Positions 18,217 through 27,885 of a stretch of 64,000 bases of DNA are shown piece after piece (the stretch's first letter is position 1; the number at the start of each line of letters is the position of its first letter). The position numbers were made by a program, and so were the translations under genes. The notes beneath the pieces are model-generated. The model worked only from the letters and a program-made list of their open reading frames with translations, ran no database searches and was not told where the DNA came from. Source of the stretch: Endozoicomonas sp. G2_2 (lineage in GTDB: Bacteria > Pseudomonadota > Gammaproteobacteria > Nevskiales > Salinisphaeraceae); contig NZ_JAGHQU010000003.1 of the NCBI RefSeq assembly GCF_017744135.1, forward strand, positions 248,001 to 312,000, given 5' to 3'.

Positions 18217-19431
18217 TTGAGCACTAAATTATCCGTACAGCACGTCTACAAGGTTTTCGGCGCGCATCCCAGGCGCGCACTCGACCGCATCAAGCGTGGT
18301 GAGAGCAAGGACGAGATTTTCGCGGCCACCGGGATGACGGTCGGCGTATCCGATGCGAGTTTCGAGGTACAGGAAGGCGAGATATTCGTCGTCATGGGCC
18401 TGTCCGGCTCGGGCAAGTCGACCTTGGTGCGGATGCTGAACCGCCTGATCGATCCGACCGCGGGCGCTATTCGTATCGACGGCCAGGACATCACTCGCAT
18501 GACGCGCAAGCAGCTCATCGAGCTGCGCCGGCGCGAGATCAGCATGGTGTTCCAGTCGTTTGCCCTCATGCCGCATCAGAGCGTGCTCGAAAACACGGCG
18601 TTCGGCCTGGCGGTGGCCGGGACCTCGCGCAGTCAACGCGAGGAGAAGGCGCTGGCCGCGCTCGACGCCGTGGGACTCAAGGCCAATGCGCACAGCTATC
18701 CGGACGAGCTGTCGGGCGGCATGAAACAGCGCGTGGGCCTGGCGCGTGCGCTGGCGGTCAACCCCGGCATCCTGCTCATGGACGAAGCCTTCTCGGCGCT
18801 CGACCCGCTGATTCGCACGGAAATGCAGGACGAACTCCTGCGCCTGCAGTCGGAGCAGGCACGCACCGTGGTGTTCATTACCCACGACCTGGACGAAGCC
18901 ATGCGCGTGGGCGACCGGATCGCGATCATGCAGGGCGGTGCCGTGGTGCAGGTGGGCACCCCGGAAGAAATCGTGCGCGAGCCGGCGAACGAATACGTGC
19001 GCTCTTTCTTTCGCGGCGTGGACGTCAGCCATGTCTTCACCGCCGCGGATGTCGCGCGCAAGGACCATGTCACGGTCATGGAACGGCCGGGCGTGAGCGT
19101 GCGCGCCGCGCTCGAGCGGTTGCGCGAGCACGACGGATCGGCTGCCGTGGTTCATGATCGCAGCCGCAAGTACCAGGGCGTGGTCAGCATCGATTCGCTG
19201 ATCGCCTGTATCGATGGCCTCGGCCGTCGCGAGGAGGGCCGTATCGAACAGGCCTTCGTCGCCGATGTGACGCCGGTCACCGCCGACACGCCGCTTACCG
19301 AATTGATGACGCAGGTTGCCGAGAGCCCGTACCCGGTACCGGTGGTGGATGGCGACGGCCGCTATCAGGGCACCATCTCGCGCGCGACGCTGCTGCATAC
19401 CCTCAACCGTACCGACAAGGGAGCCGCCTAA
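18217..19431 (+). CDS. proV: Glycine betaine/proline ABC importer, ATP-binding subunit with CBS domains
   Basis: ATPase of an osmoprotectant importer. The Walker A is GLSGSGKST, the signature LSGGMKQR and the Walker [12 protein letters not shown]. The N-terminal ~45 residues before the ATPase core (VYKVFGAHP...) are typical of ProV, and two C-terminal CBS domains (~residues 280-400) suggest ionic-strength sensing. It starts with TTG at 18217, seven bases after GGGGG; no ATG is suitable. Its stop shares an A with the proW start. Confidence 0.95.
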   Translation: MSTKLSVQHVYKVFGAHPRRALDRIKRGESKDEIFAATGMTVGVSDASFEVQEGEIFVVMGLSGSGKSTLVRMLNRLIDPTAGAIRIDGQDITRMTRKQLIELRRREISMVFQSFALMPHQSVLENTAFGLAVAGTSRSQREEKALAALDAVGLKANAHSYPDELSGGMKQRVGLARALAVNPGILLMDEAFSALDPLIRTEMQDELLRLQSEQARTVVFITHDLDEAMRVGDRIAIMQGGAVVQVGTPEEIVREPANEYVRSFFRGVDVSHVFTAADVARKDHVTVMERPGVSVRAALERLREHDGSAAVVHDRSRKYQGVVSIDSLIACIDGLGRREEGRIEQAFVADVTPVTADTPLTELMTQVAESPYPVPVVDGDGRYQGTISRATLLHTLNRTDKGAA

Positions 19432-20375
19432 TGGGCCCGAATGTGGATATCGGCTCGTTCTGGCAGGCGCTCAAGGACGCGTTCGTGATGGAGCTGCCGA
19501 TCGGCGAAGGCTTCACGGCCGTCGTCGATTTCATGCAGGAACACTTCGAGCTGTTCTTCGTGGCGGTGGCGAACACGATCAGTTTCGTGGCCGACAATCT
19601 CACCGAGTTCTTCAATTATCTGCCGCCGCAGCTGGTGTTCGGCGTGCTCGCCGTGCTGGCGCTCTGGCGCGTGGGCTGGCGGTTTGCCCTGTTTGTACTC
19701 GTCGGGCTGTATATCGTGCTTGGCATGGATCTGTGGCCCGAATCCATGGATACGCTGGGGCTGGTGATCGCGGCGACGCTGGCCGCGCTCGGCGTCGGCC
19801 TGCCGGTGGGCGTGGCCATGGCCAAGAGCGAACTGCTCGCCGCCGCCGTGCGTCCGGTGCTCGATTTCATGCAGACGCTGCCGGCATTCGTGTATCTGAT
19901 TCCGGCGGTGATCTTCTTCGGCACCGGGCGCGTGCCGGGCACCATCGCGACGGTGATTTTTGCCATGCCGCCGGCCGTGCGGCTGATGAACCTGGGTATT
20001 CGCCAGGTTCCCACCGAGAACGTCGAAGCCGGGCGCGCCTTCGGCTGCAATCAGCTGCAGTTGTTGTTCAAGGTGGAGTTGCCGCTGGCGTTGCCGTCGA
20101 TCATGGCCGGTATCAACCAGACCATCATGCTCGCGCTGTCGATGGTCGTGATCGCGTCGATGATCGGCGCCGGCGGCCTGGGCGATCCGGTGCTCGCCGG
20201 CATTCAGCAGTTGCGCCTGGGTACCGGTTTCGAAGGCGGACTCGGCGTGGTGATTCTGGCGATCATTCTCGATCGTCTCACCCAGAGTTTTGCGCAGCCG
20301 AACCGTCAGCGCGAAGGCGTTCTGACACGATTGAAACGGTTCTTCGGCCGCGCCGACGCGGAGCGCACGGCCTGA
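19431..20375 (+). CDS. proW: Glycine betaine/proline ABC importer, permease
   Basis: A 314-residue inner-membrane permease with ~6 or more membrane segments. The EAA-type cytoplasmic loop is VPTENVEAGRAFGCNQLQLLFKVELPLALPSI. The ATG overlaps the proV TAA by one base, so translation is coupled. The C-terminus has a basic tail. Second gene of a proVWX operon. Confidence 0.95.
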   Translation: MGPNVDIGSFWQALKDAFVMELPIGEGFTAVVDFMQEHFELFFVAVANTISFVADNLTEFFNYLPPQLVFGVLAVLALWRVGWRFALFVLVGLYIVLGMDLWPESMDTLGLVIAATLAALGVGLPVGVAMAKSELLAAAVRPVLDFMQTLPAFVYLIPAVIFFGTGRVPGTIATVIFAMPPAVRLMNLGIRQVPTENVEAGRAFGCNQLQLLFKVELPLALPSIMAGINQTIMLALSMVVIASMIGAGGLGDPVLAGIQQLRLGTGFEGGLGVVILAIILDRLTQSFAQPNRQREGVLTRLKRFFGRADAERTA

Positions 20376-20439
20376 AGTTCACCGCGCGACCGGCAGGGTC
20401 GCGCCGAGGCACGAGATCATTCGAAGGGAGACCGAGACC

Positions 20440-21321
20440 ATGAAAAACCATTCATTCAAGCACTGGCTGGGCACGGCCGCGATGGCCGCCGGCCTGACGT
20501 TCGGCACGCTGGGCTGTGCGCAGGCCGCGGACGACACCATCGAATTCGGCTGGACGGCCTGGTCGGACGCCGAGTTCATCACCAAGCTCGCCAAGCGCGT
20601 GATCGAGGAACATACCGATTACGACGTGAAGCTCACCCTGTCGGCCATCGGGGTGCAGTATCAGGGCGTGGCCAACGGCGACCTGGATGCCATGCTGATG
20701 GCGTGGTTGCCGGACACGCACGCCGACTACATGGCGCGGGTGAAGGACGACGTCGACAACCTGGGCACCATCTACGACAACGCGCGCCTTGGCTGGGTCG
20801 TGCCGGACTATGTGCCGGAAGATCAGCTGGCCTCGATCGAGGATCTCAAGAAGGACGCGGTCCAGGAAAAGCTGGACGGCAAGATTCAGGGCATCGACCC
20901 CGGCGCGGGGCTGATGCAGCTGTCGAACACGACCATCGACGACTACGGGCTGGATGACTACCGGCTGATCTCGGCCAGTGGTGCGGCCATGACCGCCGCG
21001 CTCGCGCGTGCCGAGAAGCGTGAGGAATGGATCGTGGTTACGGGCTGGACCCCGCACTGGATGTTCGGCCGCTGGGACCTGCGTTTTCTCGACGATCCCA
21101 ACGGCACGCTGGGCGAGGCGCAGCATGTCGACGTGATCGCCCGCAAGGGTTTCAAGGACGACTACCCCGAAGTCGCGACCTTCCTGAGCAACTACAAGGT
21201 CGATCTGGAAGAACTCCAGGCGGCAATGTACGACGCGCAGGAAACCAGCTACGAGGAAGCGATCCAGACCTATATCGACGAGCATCCCGACCAGATCGAG
21301 AGCTGGTTCGAGGAAGGCTGA
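20440..21321 (+). CDS. proX: Glycine betaine/proline ABC importer, substrate-binding protein
   Basis: A 293-residue periplasmic receptor of the OpuAC family. The signal peptide ends around AQAADD. The conserved aromatic binding positions are visible in GWTAWSDAEF, LMAWLPDTHADY and TGWTPHWMFGRWDLRFLDDP. The ATG at 20440 follows AAGGGAG. It lies 64 bp after proW in the same operon and is followed by a strong terminator. Whether the ligand is betaine, choline or proline cannot be told. Confidence 0.95.
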   Translation: MKNHSFKHWLGTAAMAAGLTFGTLGCAQAADDTIEFGWTAWSDAEFITKLAKRVIEEHTDYDVKLTLSAIGVQYQGVANGDLDAMLMAWLPDTHADYMARVKDDVDNLGTIYDNARLGWVVPDYVPEDQLASIEDLKKDAVQEKLDGKIQGIDPGAGLMQLSNTTIDDYGLDDYRLISASGAAMTAALARAEKREEWIVVTGWTPHWMFGRWDLRFLDDPNGTLGEAQHVDVIARKGFKDDYPEVATFLSNYKVDLEELQAAMYDAQETSYEEAIQTYIDEHPDQIESWFEEG

Positions 21322-21348
21322 TCGACGCCTGATCGTGTGATCGCAGAC

Positions 21349-21375
21349 AGGCCCGGCAGTCGCCGGGCCTTTTTT
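21349..21375 (+). terminator. Rho-independent terminator of proVWX
   Basis: Stem AGGCCCGGC / GCCGGGCCT with a 4-base loop, followed by TTTTTT. It lies 28 bp after the proX stop. Confidence 0.92.
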
Positions 21376-21487
21376 CATGCGCGCGAGGTGGGCGTCGCGC
21401 GATGTCGCTGTATCATGAAGGCTGATGGTTTTTATTGTCTGGCCGGTGTCGTCGATGCACGGCCCCGCGGCTCGAGGGACGAGTTGA

Positions 21488-22672
21488 ATGCCTGAAGCCG
21501 ATCGCTCTGCCAGCGTGTTCTTCGCGGTGGCGCTGACCTTTGTCGTGACCATGATGGGTACCACGTTGCCGACGCCCCTGTATCCGATCTATCAGGATCA
21601 GCTCGGTTTCTCGCAGCTGATCATCACCGTGATCTTCGCGGCATACGCGGTGGGCGTTATCGGTGCTTTGATCGTCACCGGCAGCTGGTCGGACCAGATC
21701 GGGCGCCGGCCGATGCTCTTGGCAGGCCTGGCGTTCTCGGCGGCCAGTGCCTGTGCCTTTCTGTGGGGCGGCGGGCTCGCGCCGTTGCTGATCGGGCGCG
21801 TGCTGTCCGGCATTTCGGCCGGCATCTTCACCGGTACCGCGACGGTGGCCGTGGTGGAACTCGCGCCTGCCGCCTGGGCCGGCAGCGCCACGTTGATCGC
21901 GACCGCGGCCAACATGGGCGGACTCGGTTTCGGGCCGCTGTTTGCCGGCGTGCTGGCGCAGTACCTGCCCGCACCGCTCGCCCTCTGTTTCATCGTCGAC
22001 CTGCTGCTGATCGCCTTTGCCGCGGTTGCGGTGATGCGGGCGCCGGAGACGGCCCACCGGCCCGAGCGCGCGCGCCTGCGAATCCAGTCGTTGCGGGTGC
22101 CGGCGCCAGTGCGTGGTGTATTCGTGCCGGCGGCGATCGCCGGCTTCGCGGGTTTCGCGGTCCTGGGGCTGTTTACCGCGATCGCGCCGGCATTCATGGG
22201 CGAGATTCTGGGCTATTCGAACCATGCGCTGACCGGCGCCGTGGTGTTTGCGCTGTTCATCGCGTCAACGCTGGGCCAGACCGGGCAGTCGCGACTGCCC
22301 GAGTCCTGGCGGTTGCCCGTGGGTTGTGCCGGGCTGATCGCGGGTATCGGCCTGGTGGCGTCGGCCATTCTGGGTTCGTCCCTGACGCTGCTGGTCTGCG
22401 GTGCGCTGGTGGCCGGTGTCGGCCAGGGGGTGGCGTTTCGGGCCGGCATGGGTGCGGTGACGGCAGCCAGCCCGGCGGCGCGCCGCGGCGAGGTGGCATC
22501 GACGTTTTTCGTCGTGCTCTATATCGCCATTTCGATCCCGGTGGTGGGTATCGGCGTCGCGGCCGACACGATCGGCCTGCGCGCGGCCGGAATCGGCTTC
22601 TCGATCGCCGTTGCGGGGCTGGCGGCGACAGCCCTGGTGAGCCTCGTGATTCGACGTCGCGCGATCGCCTGA
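21488..22672 (+). CDS. MFS transporter (AraJ/efflux type)
   Basis: A 394-residue inner-membrane protein with about 12 hydrophobic segments. MFS motif A appears as GSWSDQIGRRPMLLAG between segments 2 and 3. The opening segment with MMGTTLPTPLYPIYQ is typical of drug or sugar efflux MFS proteins. Substrate unknown. It converges, with only 5 bp separation, on the Atm1-type exporter gene. Confidence 0.88.
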   Translation: MPEADRSASVFFAVALTFVVTMMGTTLPTPLYPIYQDQLGFSQLIITVIFAAYAVGVIGALIVTGSWSDQIGRRPMLLAGLAFSAASACAFLWGGGLAPLLIGRVLSGISAGIFTGTATVAVVELAPAAWAGSATLIATAANMGGLGFGPLFAGVLAQYLPAPLALCFIVDLLLIAFAAVAVMRAPETAHRPERARLRIQSLRVPAPVRGVFVPAAIAGFAGFAVLGLFTAIAPAFMGEILGYSNHALTGAVVFALFIASTLGQTGQSRLPESWRLPVGCAGLIAGIGLVASAILGSSLTLLVCGALVAGVGQGVAFRAGMGAVTAASPAARRGEVASTFFVVLYIAISIPVVGIGVAADTIGLRAAGIGFSIAVAGLAATALVSLVIRRRAIA

Positions 22673-22677
22673 TCGGC

Positions 22678-24468
22678 CTAGGTTGGCGCCGGCCTCGACT
22701 CGCGTTGCTGCAGGCGCCACATGGCGGCGTAGCGGCCATCGGCGCGAAGCAGGGCGGCATGCGTGCCGCGCTCGACGACGCAGCCCTCGTCCATGACCAC
22801 GATCTCGTCGGCATCCACCACCGTGGACAGCCGATGCGCGATGATCAGCGTGGTGTGGTCGGCTGCGAGTTCGGTGAGCGCGGCGGTGATTGCCTGCTCG
22901 GCGTGGCTGTCGAGCGACGAGGTGGCCTCGTCGAACACGAGAATGGCGGGATTCTTGAGGATGGCCCGCGCGATGGCGATGCGCTGTTTCTCGCCGCCGG
23001 ACAGTTTCAGGCCGCGCTCGCCGACGAGCGTGTGCATGCCGTCCGGCAGGCGCGCGAGCAGGCCGTCGAGATGGGCCATTCGCGCCGCATTGGCGATTGC
23101 GGCCGGCTCGGCGTCCGGCTGGCCGTAGGCGATGTTGTATTCGATCGTGTCGTTGAACAGCACCGTGTCCTGCGGCACCACGCCGATCGCATCGCGCAGG
23201 CTGGCGACGGTCAGTTGGCGGATGTCGCTGCCATCGACGGTGATGCGCCCGCCATCCACATCATAGAAACGAAACAGCAGCCGGGCGAGGGTGGACTTGC
23301 CGGCACCGGATTGGCCGACGACGGCAAGCTTGCGTCCCGGGGCGATTGTGAAATCGACCCCACGCAGTATCTGCCGCGGAGGTCGGTAACCGAACTGCAC
23401 GTTCTCGAAGCGAACCTGCGGGCGCGTCGCGGTCAGAGCACGCGCGCCCGGCGCATCGCCGATGCCCGGCTCGACGTCGAGCAGGCGAAACATGCGCGCC
23501 GTGTCGGCCAGCGATTTCTTCAGCTCGCGATAGACGAAGCCCAGAAAGTTGAGCGGCACGAACAGCTGGATCATGTAGGCGTTGATCATGACCAGGTCGC
23601 CGAGCGTCATCTCGCCAGAAACGACGCGTGATCCGGCGAGCATCATCATCGCGGTGATGGCGATCGCGATCACCGTGGCCTGGATGGTGTTGAGCGTGCC
23701 CAGCGACAGGCGCGAGCGGCGCAGGGCGGCTTCCCAACCGCGCAGTTCGCGGTCGTAGCGATCGGCCTCGTAGCGCTCGTTGCCGAAGTACTTGACCGTC
23801 TCGTAGTTGAGCAGGCTGTCCACCGCGCGGGTGTTGGCCTGGGCGTCGAGACGATTGGATTCGCGCACGTGGCGGGTGCGCCACTCGGTGAGCAGCGTGG
23901 TGGTGGCGACATAGACGACCACGCTCACAAGCACGATCACCGCAAACCACGCGCTGTAGTAGAACAGCAGGATGCCCGCGACGAGGGCGATCTCGAGCAG
24001 CGTCGGGATGATGTTGAACAGCATGAAACGCAGCAGAAAACTGATGCCGCCGATGCCGCGCTCGATATCACGCGACAGCCCGCCGGTGCGTCGCGACAGA
24101 TGGAAATCGAGATCCAGCGCGTGCAGATGCTCGAAGACGTTGAGCGCGATTCGCCGCATCGCGCGCTCGGTCACCCGGCCGAAAACCAGATCACGCAGCT
24201 GACCGAACAGAACCGAGGCAAGACGCAGGGCGCCATAGGCCAGTAGCAGCGCAACCGGCAGCGCGACGCGCGCGCTTTCGTTGGCGTCGAGCGCGTCGAC
24301 GATATGCTTGAGCACGATGGGCAGCAGCACCGTCGCACCCTTGGCGCCGATGAGTAGCGCCAGCGCAACGGCGACCCGCGTGCGGTGCGCCCACAGATAC
24401 GGCCAGAGGCCGGACAACCGGCGCCATTCGTCACGCGGAGACGTTTGTTCAGTGTCCTCGCCGGTCAC
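22678..24468 (-). CDS. Atm1/HMT1-type ABC exporter (fused permease-ATPase)
   Basis: A 596-residue half-transporter acting as a homodimer in the inner membrane. Six membrane segments (residues ~25-320) precede an ATPase with Walker A GQSGAGKST, signature LSGGEKQR, Walker B ILVFDEATSSLD and H-loop IIAHRLST. The segment NRLDAQANTRAVDSLLNYET, continuing VKYFGNE, is the glutathione-contact helix signature of Atm1/ABCB7/NaAtm1 proteins, which export glutathione conjugates or metal/sulfur species. The substrate is inferred only. Confidence 0.92.
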   Translation of the reverse strand: MTGEDTEQTSPRDEWRRLSGLWPYLWAHRTRVAVALALLIGAKGATVLLPIVLKHIVDALDANESARVALPVALLLAYGALRLASVLFGQLRDLVFGRVTERAMRRIALNVFEHLHALDLDFHLSRRTGGLSRDIERGIGGISFLLRFMLFNIIPTLLEIALVAGILLFYYSAWFAVIVLVSVVVYVATTTLLTEWRTRHVRESNRLDAQANTRAVDSLLNYETVKYFGNERYEADRYDRELRGWEAALRRSRLSLGTLNTIQATVIAIAITAMMMLAGSRVVSGEMTLGDLVMINAYMIQLFVPLNFLGFVYRELKKSLADTARMFRLLDVEPGIGDAPGARALTATRPQVRFENVQFGYRPPRQILRGVDFTIAPGRKLAVVGQSGAGKSTLARLLFRFYDVDGGRITVDGSDIRQLTVASLRDAIGVVPQDTVLFNDTIEYNIAYGQPDAEPAAIANAARMAHLDGLLARLPDGMHTLVGERGLKLSGGEKQRIAIARAILKNPAILVFDEATSSLDSHAEQAITAALTELAADHTTLIIAHRLSTVVDADEIVVMDEGCVVERGTHAALLRADGRYAAMWRLQQRESRPAPT

Positions 24469-24535
24469 GACGATTCGCGGGCGGTAGGCGCGGCGACCGG
24501 TAGCCCGGCCGCCGGTTGCGCATCACCGATAGCGA

Positions 24536-25087
24536 TCAGCCGTCGTCGCGCTGGTCGAGCGGCTGCTGGGGCACCTTGCGCAGCTTCGATGTGTCGTAGC
24601 CGTAGTCGGCGACCTTCTGTACGAGCGAATCGTAGGTCGCGTCGTCGATTTGCGGCGTGCGCGCCATGATCCACACGTAATCGCGCTTGTCGCGGGCGAC
24701 GATGGTGGTCTCGTAGTCGGCGTCGACATAGGAAATGAGGTATTGCATGCGCATCACCCAGTAGAAGCGCATGGCCCAGACGGCGTTCTGGGTGTTTTCG
24801 ATCACGGTGCCGGTGGGTTTCATCGTCTTCGGTTCGCCGTCGAAACCGCCTTCGCGATAGGTGAAGGTCGTGGCGATCTTGCCGGGTTCGGTCTGCTCGT
24901 AGCGTTCGATCGAGTTGTAGGCGTTCTCGGTCACGCTCGGCGGGATATGCGCGATCACATACCACTTGCCCATATAGCGATCGAGATCGACCTGCTCTTC
25001 GACCGGGAAGTTGTCGGCCGGCATCACGCTGCAGGCTGCGAGCAGGCCGGGCGCACACAGGGCGATCAGTTTCTTGAGACCGGACAT
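24536..25087 (-). CDS. blc: Outer-membrane lipoprotein lipocalin (Blc-like)
   Basis: A bacterial lipocalin that binds lipids at the outer membrane. A lipoprotein signal ends in lipobox LLAAC. The lipocalin signature is DLDRYMGKWYVIAHIPPS, with further strands NSIERYEQ, DADYETTIVARDKRDYVWIMARTP and a C-terminal helix. I chose ATG 25087, which puts a lysine-rich n-region (MSGLKKL) first; ATG 25111 would add eight residues. It stands between the ABC exporter and the GGDEF-EAL gene on the same strand. Confidence 0.92.
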   Translation of the reverse strand: MSGLKKLIALCAPGLLAACSVMPADNFPVEEQVDLDRYMGKWYVIAHIPPSVTENAYNSIERYEQTEPGKIATTFTYREGGFDGEPKTMKPTGTVIENTQNAVWAMRFYWVMRMQYLISYVDADYETTIVARDKRDYVWIMARTPQIDDATYDSLVQKVADYGYDTSKLRKVPQQPLDQRDDG

Positions 25088-25177
25088 GATCTGTTCTCTG
25101 GTTCGAGGCATGACCAGAGCTTACGCGACTGCAGGCCAGCGCGGATTCGGTATTGCCACGGAGAACGACGCCGGCGA

Positions 25178-27616
25178 TCAGCGCGCGCGCACGATCCGCT
25201 GGCGTGCGCCGATACTGCTCGACAGCATCTCGAACGGAATCGGGCGCGCGACGTGATAGCCCTGCGCGTAGTCGATGCCGATCGTGCGCAGCGCATCCAG
25301 CAGTGCGCGCGACTCGACGTGTTCGGCCACGGTGAGCAGGCCCATGGCCTGGCCGACCTGGTTGATGGCCTCCACGATCGAGCGTTCGACCGGGTCCTGC
25401 AGAATGTTGGAGACGAGCTTGCCGTCGATCTTGATGAAGTCGGAGGGCAGGTTCTTGAGATAGGAGAACGAACTCAGACCGCTGCCGAAATCGTCGAGCG
25501 AAAACCGGCAGCCCAGCGCACGCAGGGAGCGGATCAGCTCGCCTGCCCGCCGCGTGTTGGTGACCGCGGTGGTTTCGGTGATTTCGAATACCAGGCGGCG
25601 CGGGTCGACGCTCGAGGCTTCGATCAGGCCACGCGCGTAGTCGACGAAGTGTTCGTCGGTGATCGATTGGCCGGAGATATTGATGCTGTAGTGCTCGATC
25701 GCCGCGTGGTCGTCGCCGGCGGCGGCGATCAGTGCCACGGCGCGCTTGAGCACCCAGCGGTCGATGCGGGCGGCGACGTTGTAGCGTTCCGCGGTGAGCA
25801 GGAAGTTCTGCGGCGAGAGAATGGCGCCGTCGCTGTCGCGCATCCGCAGGAGCAGTTCCACGCCGCAGCGGCTGTGGGTGCGCTGGTCGATGGGCTGGAT
25901 GATCTGGGCGAACAGTTCGAAGCGGTCGTTGTCGAGCGCTTCGCTGATCTGCTGCATGCGCTGCATGTCGCCGTGGCGCGTGAGCGTCTCGTCGCTGTCG
26001 CCGCGATAGATATAGACCTGGTTGCGGCCTTTTTCCTTGGCCAGATAACAGGCGGTGTCGGCGCGGCGCAGCAATTCCGTCGTGCTGACGGCCTCACGGT
26101 CGATGGCCGCCACGCCGATACTGGCGCCGAGGCGAAACAGCTTGTCGTTCCACCGAAAGCGGAACCGGTCGATCTCGGTGCGTAATGCTTCGGCCTTGAT
26201 CTTGGCATCGGTGAGCGACAGGTGACACATGATCAGCCCGAATTCGTCGCCACCGAGCCGGGCGAGCGTGTCGCCGACACGGATCTGGCTCGAGATCTGA
26301 TTGGAGATCTGGCGCAGCATTTCGTCGCCGGCGTCATGGCCGCAGGTATCGTTGACCAGCTTGAACTGATCGAGGTCCAGATAACACAGCGCGTGGTGAT
26401 GTCCTTGGCCTGTCTCGGCGAGAAACTCACCGAGCAGGTGCTCGAAGGCGCGGCGGTTCGGAAGGCCGGTCAGCAGATCGTGATTGGCCTGATGGGCCAG
26501 TTCCCGCGAGATCTGCTGCAGGCGGGTGATGTCGTGCAGCACGATGACCGTGCCCACCACGTGCTGATGGCTGTCGCGGATCGGCGAAATCGTGACCTTG
26601 ACGGTATGGCCGGTAGTCTGGGGCGCGCGATCGTAGAGGGTCAGATCTTCGTCGCGTTCCTGGATGGTGCCGGTGTTGAGACAGGCCTGAACCAGGCCGT
26701 TTGCGGTGATGTTGCGATCGTTGTCGACGACATTGCACAGGGTGTCGAAATGTTCGCCTATGGCATCCGCCGTGGGCACGCCCAGCATCTGTTCCGCGCG
26801 CGGGTTGAGGTAGTCGACCTCGCCATGAGCATTGGTGGTGATGACCGCATCGCCGATCGATGCCAGCGTGACCTGGGCGCGCTCCTTCTCATCGTCGAGC
26901 GCATGTTGGGTCTCGATCAGCCGGGTGCCGTCACGACAGACGCCTTCGCTGCCGATGGGCTGGCCATGCGCATCGTCGATACGACGCGAGGAAATCAGCA
27001 GCCAGGCGATGCTGCCGTCGCGCCGGAATACGCGCGTGGGGTGGCGGCGCAGTTGCGGACGTTCGAGCAGCGCCGGCTCGTCCTTTTCCGGGTCGGCCAG
27101 CAGGTCCCGCAGCAGCCGGCCCTCGAGTTCGGCGGGCCGGTAGCCGAGCATGTCGTTGACCGTATCGGTGATCCAGCTGATCCGGCCGCTGCTGTCGGTG
27201 TGGTACAGCACGTCGGTCACGTTGCGCAGCAGCCGCTGTACGCGCTGGTGGCGTACCAGCAGCTTGTCGCGATATTGCTGTACGCGATGCACGAGATTGT
27301 CGACGGTGGCAACCAGCTGGGAGTCGGCACCCTCGAGCGGTACCGACGGGCGCGGGCGGCTGTCGCCGGCCACGTCGATGTTCTCGAGCCAGGTCACGAG
27401 GGGGCTGATCATCCGGGCCCGGTCCGGATGCGTGGCACGCAGGCCGATCCAGCACAGCAGGATGGCTGCCAGGCTGGTGAAGGTCTCGATTGCGATAAGC
27501 AGTCCCAGGGCGAGCGCGCCGGGCTGACACGCAACCGTGAGACTGGCGATCTGTCCGGCCAGTACCGTTGCCAGCGCCAGGCGGATCGCCAGCCGGGGGT
27601 TTCGCAGCGTCTTCAT
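25178..27616 (-). CDS. PAS-GGDEF-EAL cyclic-di-GMP signalling protein
   Basis: An 812-residue membrane protein for c-di-GMP turnover. There are two N-terminal membrane segments (residues ~10-60), then PAS domains at ~130-230 and ~245-360. A GGDEF domain at ~375-540 has intact GGDEF and the I-site RVGD five residues before it. An EAL domain at ~560-800 keeps its key acidic and Lys residues: VELLLR, NISG, EITET, LDDFGSG, IKIDG, AEHVE and Q in YAQGY. Both synthesis and breakdown are plausible. It is divergent from the quorum-sensing kinase gene across 269 bp. Confidence 0.93.
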   Translation of the reverse strand: MKTLRNPRLAIRLALATVLAGQIASLTVACQPGALALGLLIAIETFTSLAAILLCWIGLRATHPDRARMISPLVTWLENIDVAGDSRPRPSVPLEGADSQLVATVDNLVHRVQQYRDKLLVRHQRVQRLLRNVTDVLYHTDSSGRISWITDTVNDMLGYRPAELEGRLLRDLLADPEKDEPALLERPQLRRHPTRVFRRDGSIAWLLISSRRIDDAHGQPIGSEGVCRDGTRLIETQHALDDEKERAQVTLASIGDAVITTNAHGEVDYLNPRAEQMLGVPTADAIGEHFDTLCNVVDNDRNITANGLVQACLNTGTIQERDEDLTLYDRAPQTTGHTVKVTISPIRDSHQHVVGTVIVLHDITRLQQISRELAHQANHDLLTGLPNRRAFEHLLGEFLAETGQGHHHALCYLDLDQFKLVNDTCGHDAGDEMLRQISNQISSQIRVGDTLARLGGDEFGLIMCHLSLTDAKIKAEALRTEIDRFRFRWNDKLFRLGASIGVAAIDREAVSTTELLRRADTACYLAKEKGRNQVYIYRGDSDETLTRHGDMQRMQQISEALDNDRFELFAQIIQPIDQRTHSRCGVELLLRMRDSDGAILSPQNFLLTAERYNVAARIDRWVLKRAVALIAAAGDDHAAIEHYSINISGQSITDEHFVDYARGLIEASSVDPRRLVFEITETTAVTNTRRAGELIRSLRALGCRFSLDDFGSGLSSFSYLKNLPSDFIKIDGKLVSNILQDPVERSIVEAINQVGQAMGLLTVAEHVESRALLDALRTIGIDYAQGYHVARPIPFEMLSSSIGARQRIVRAR

Positions 27617-27885
27617 CTCGCGGCGCGACGTGGCCCGCCGAGCGAGTGGGCGTGCGGATGCCGTGCGGGCGCTGGCCGGCGAGCGGACATGGCGGTTTGA
27701 TATCTCCCCGGGTCGGTGAACAGCCGCATTGAGTATAACCTTGCGCGCGAGATAAATAATCCGTGACCCCTGGTCATGCGGTCGATGCTACGAATTCAGG
27801 CCGTCGGCGTATAGGATGAACCGAGAGTTGGGACGTTTTGACTTCGTCGACGTGACATGTCGAATTTGCTGAGGGGACGCGCCGG
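27617..27885. promoter_or_regulatory. Divergent intergenic region, GGDEF-EAL gene / quorum-sensing kinase
   Basis: 269 bp with no convincing frame, holding both divergent promoters. It is more AT-rich than the surroundings around 27720-27870. Shared control of the two signalling units is possible but not shown. Confidence 0.5.
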
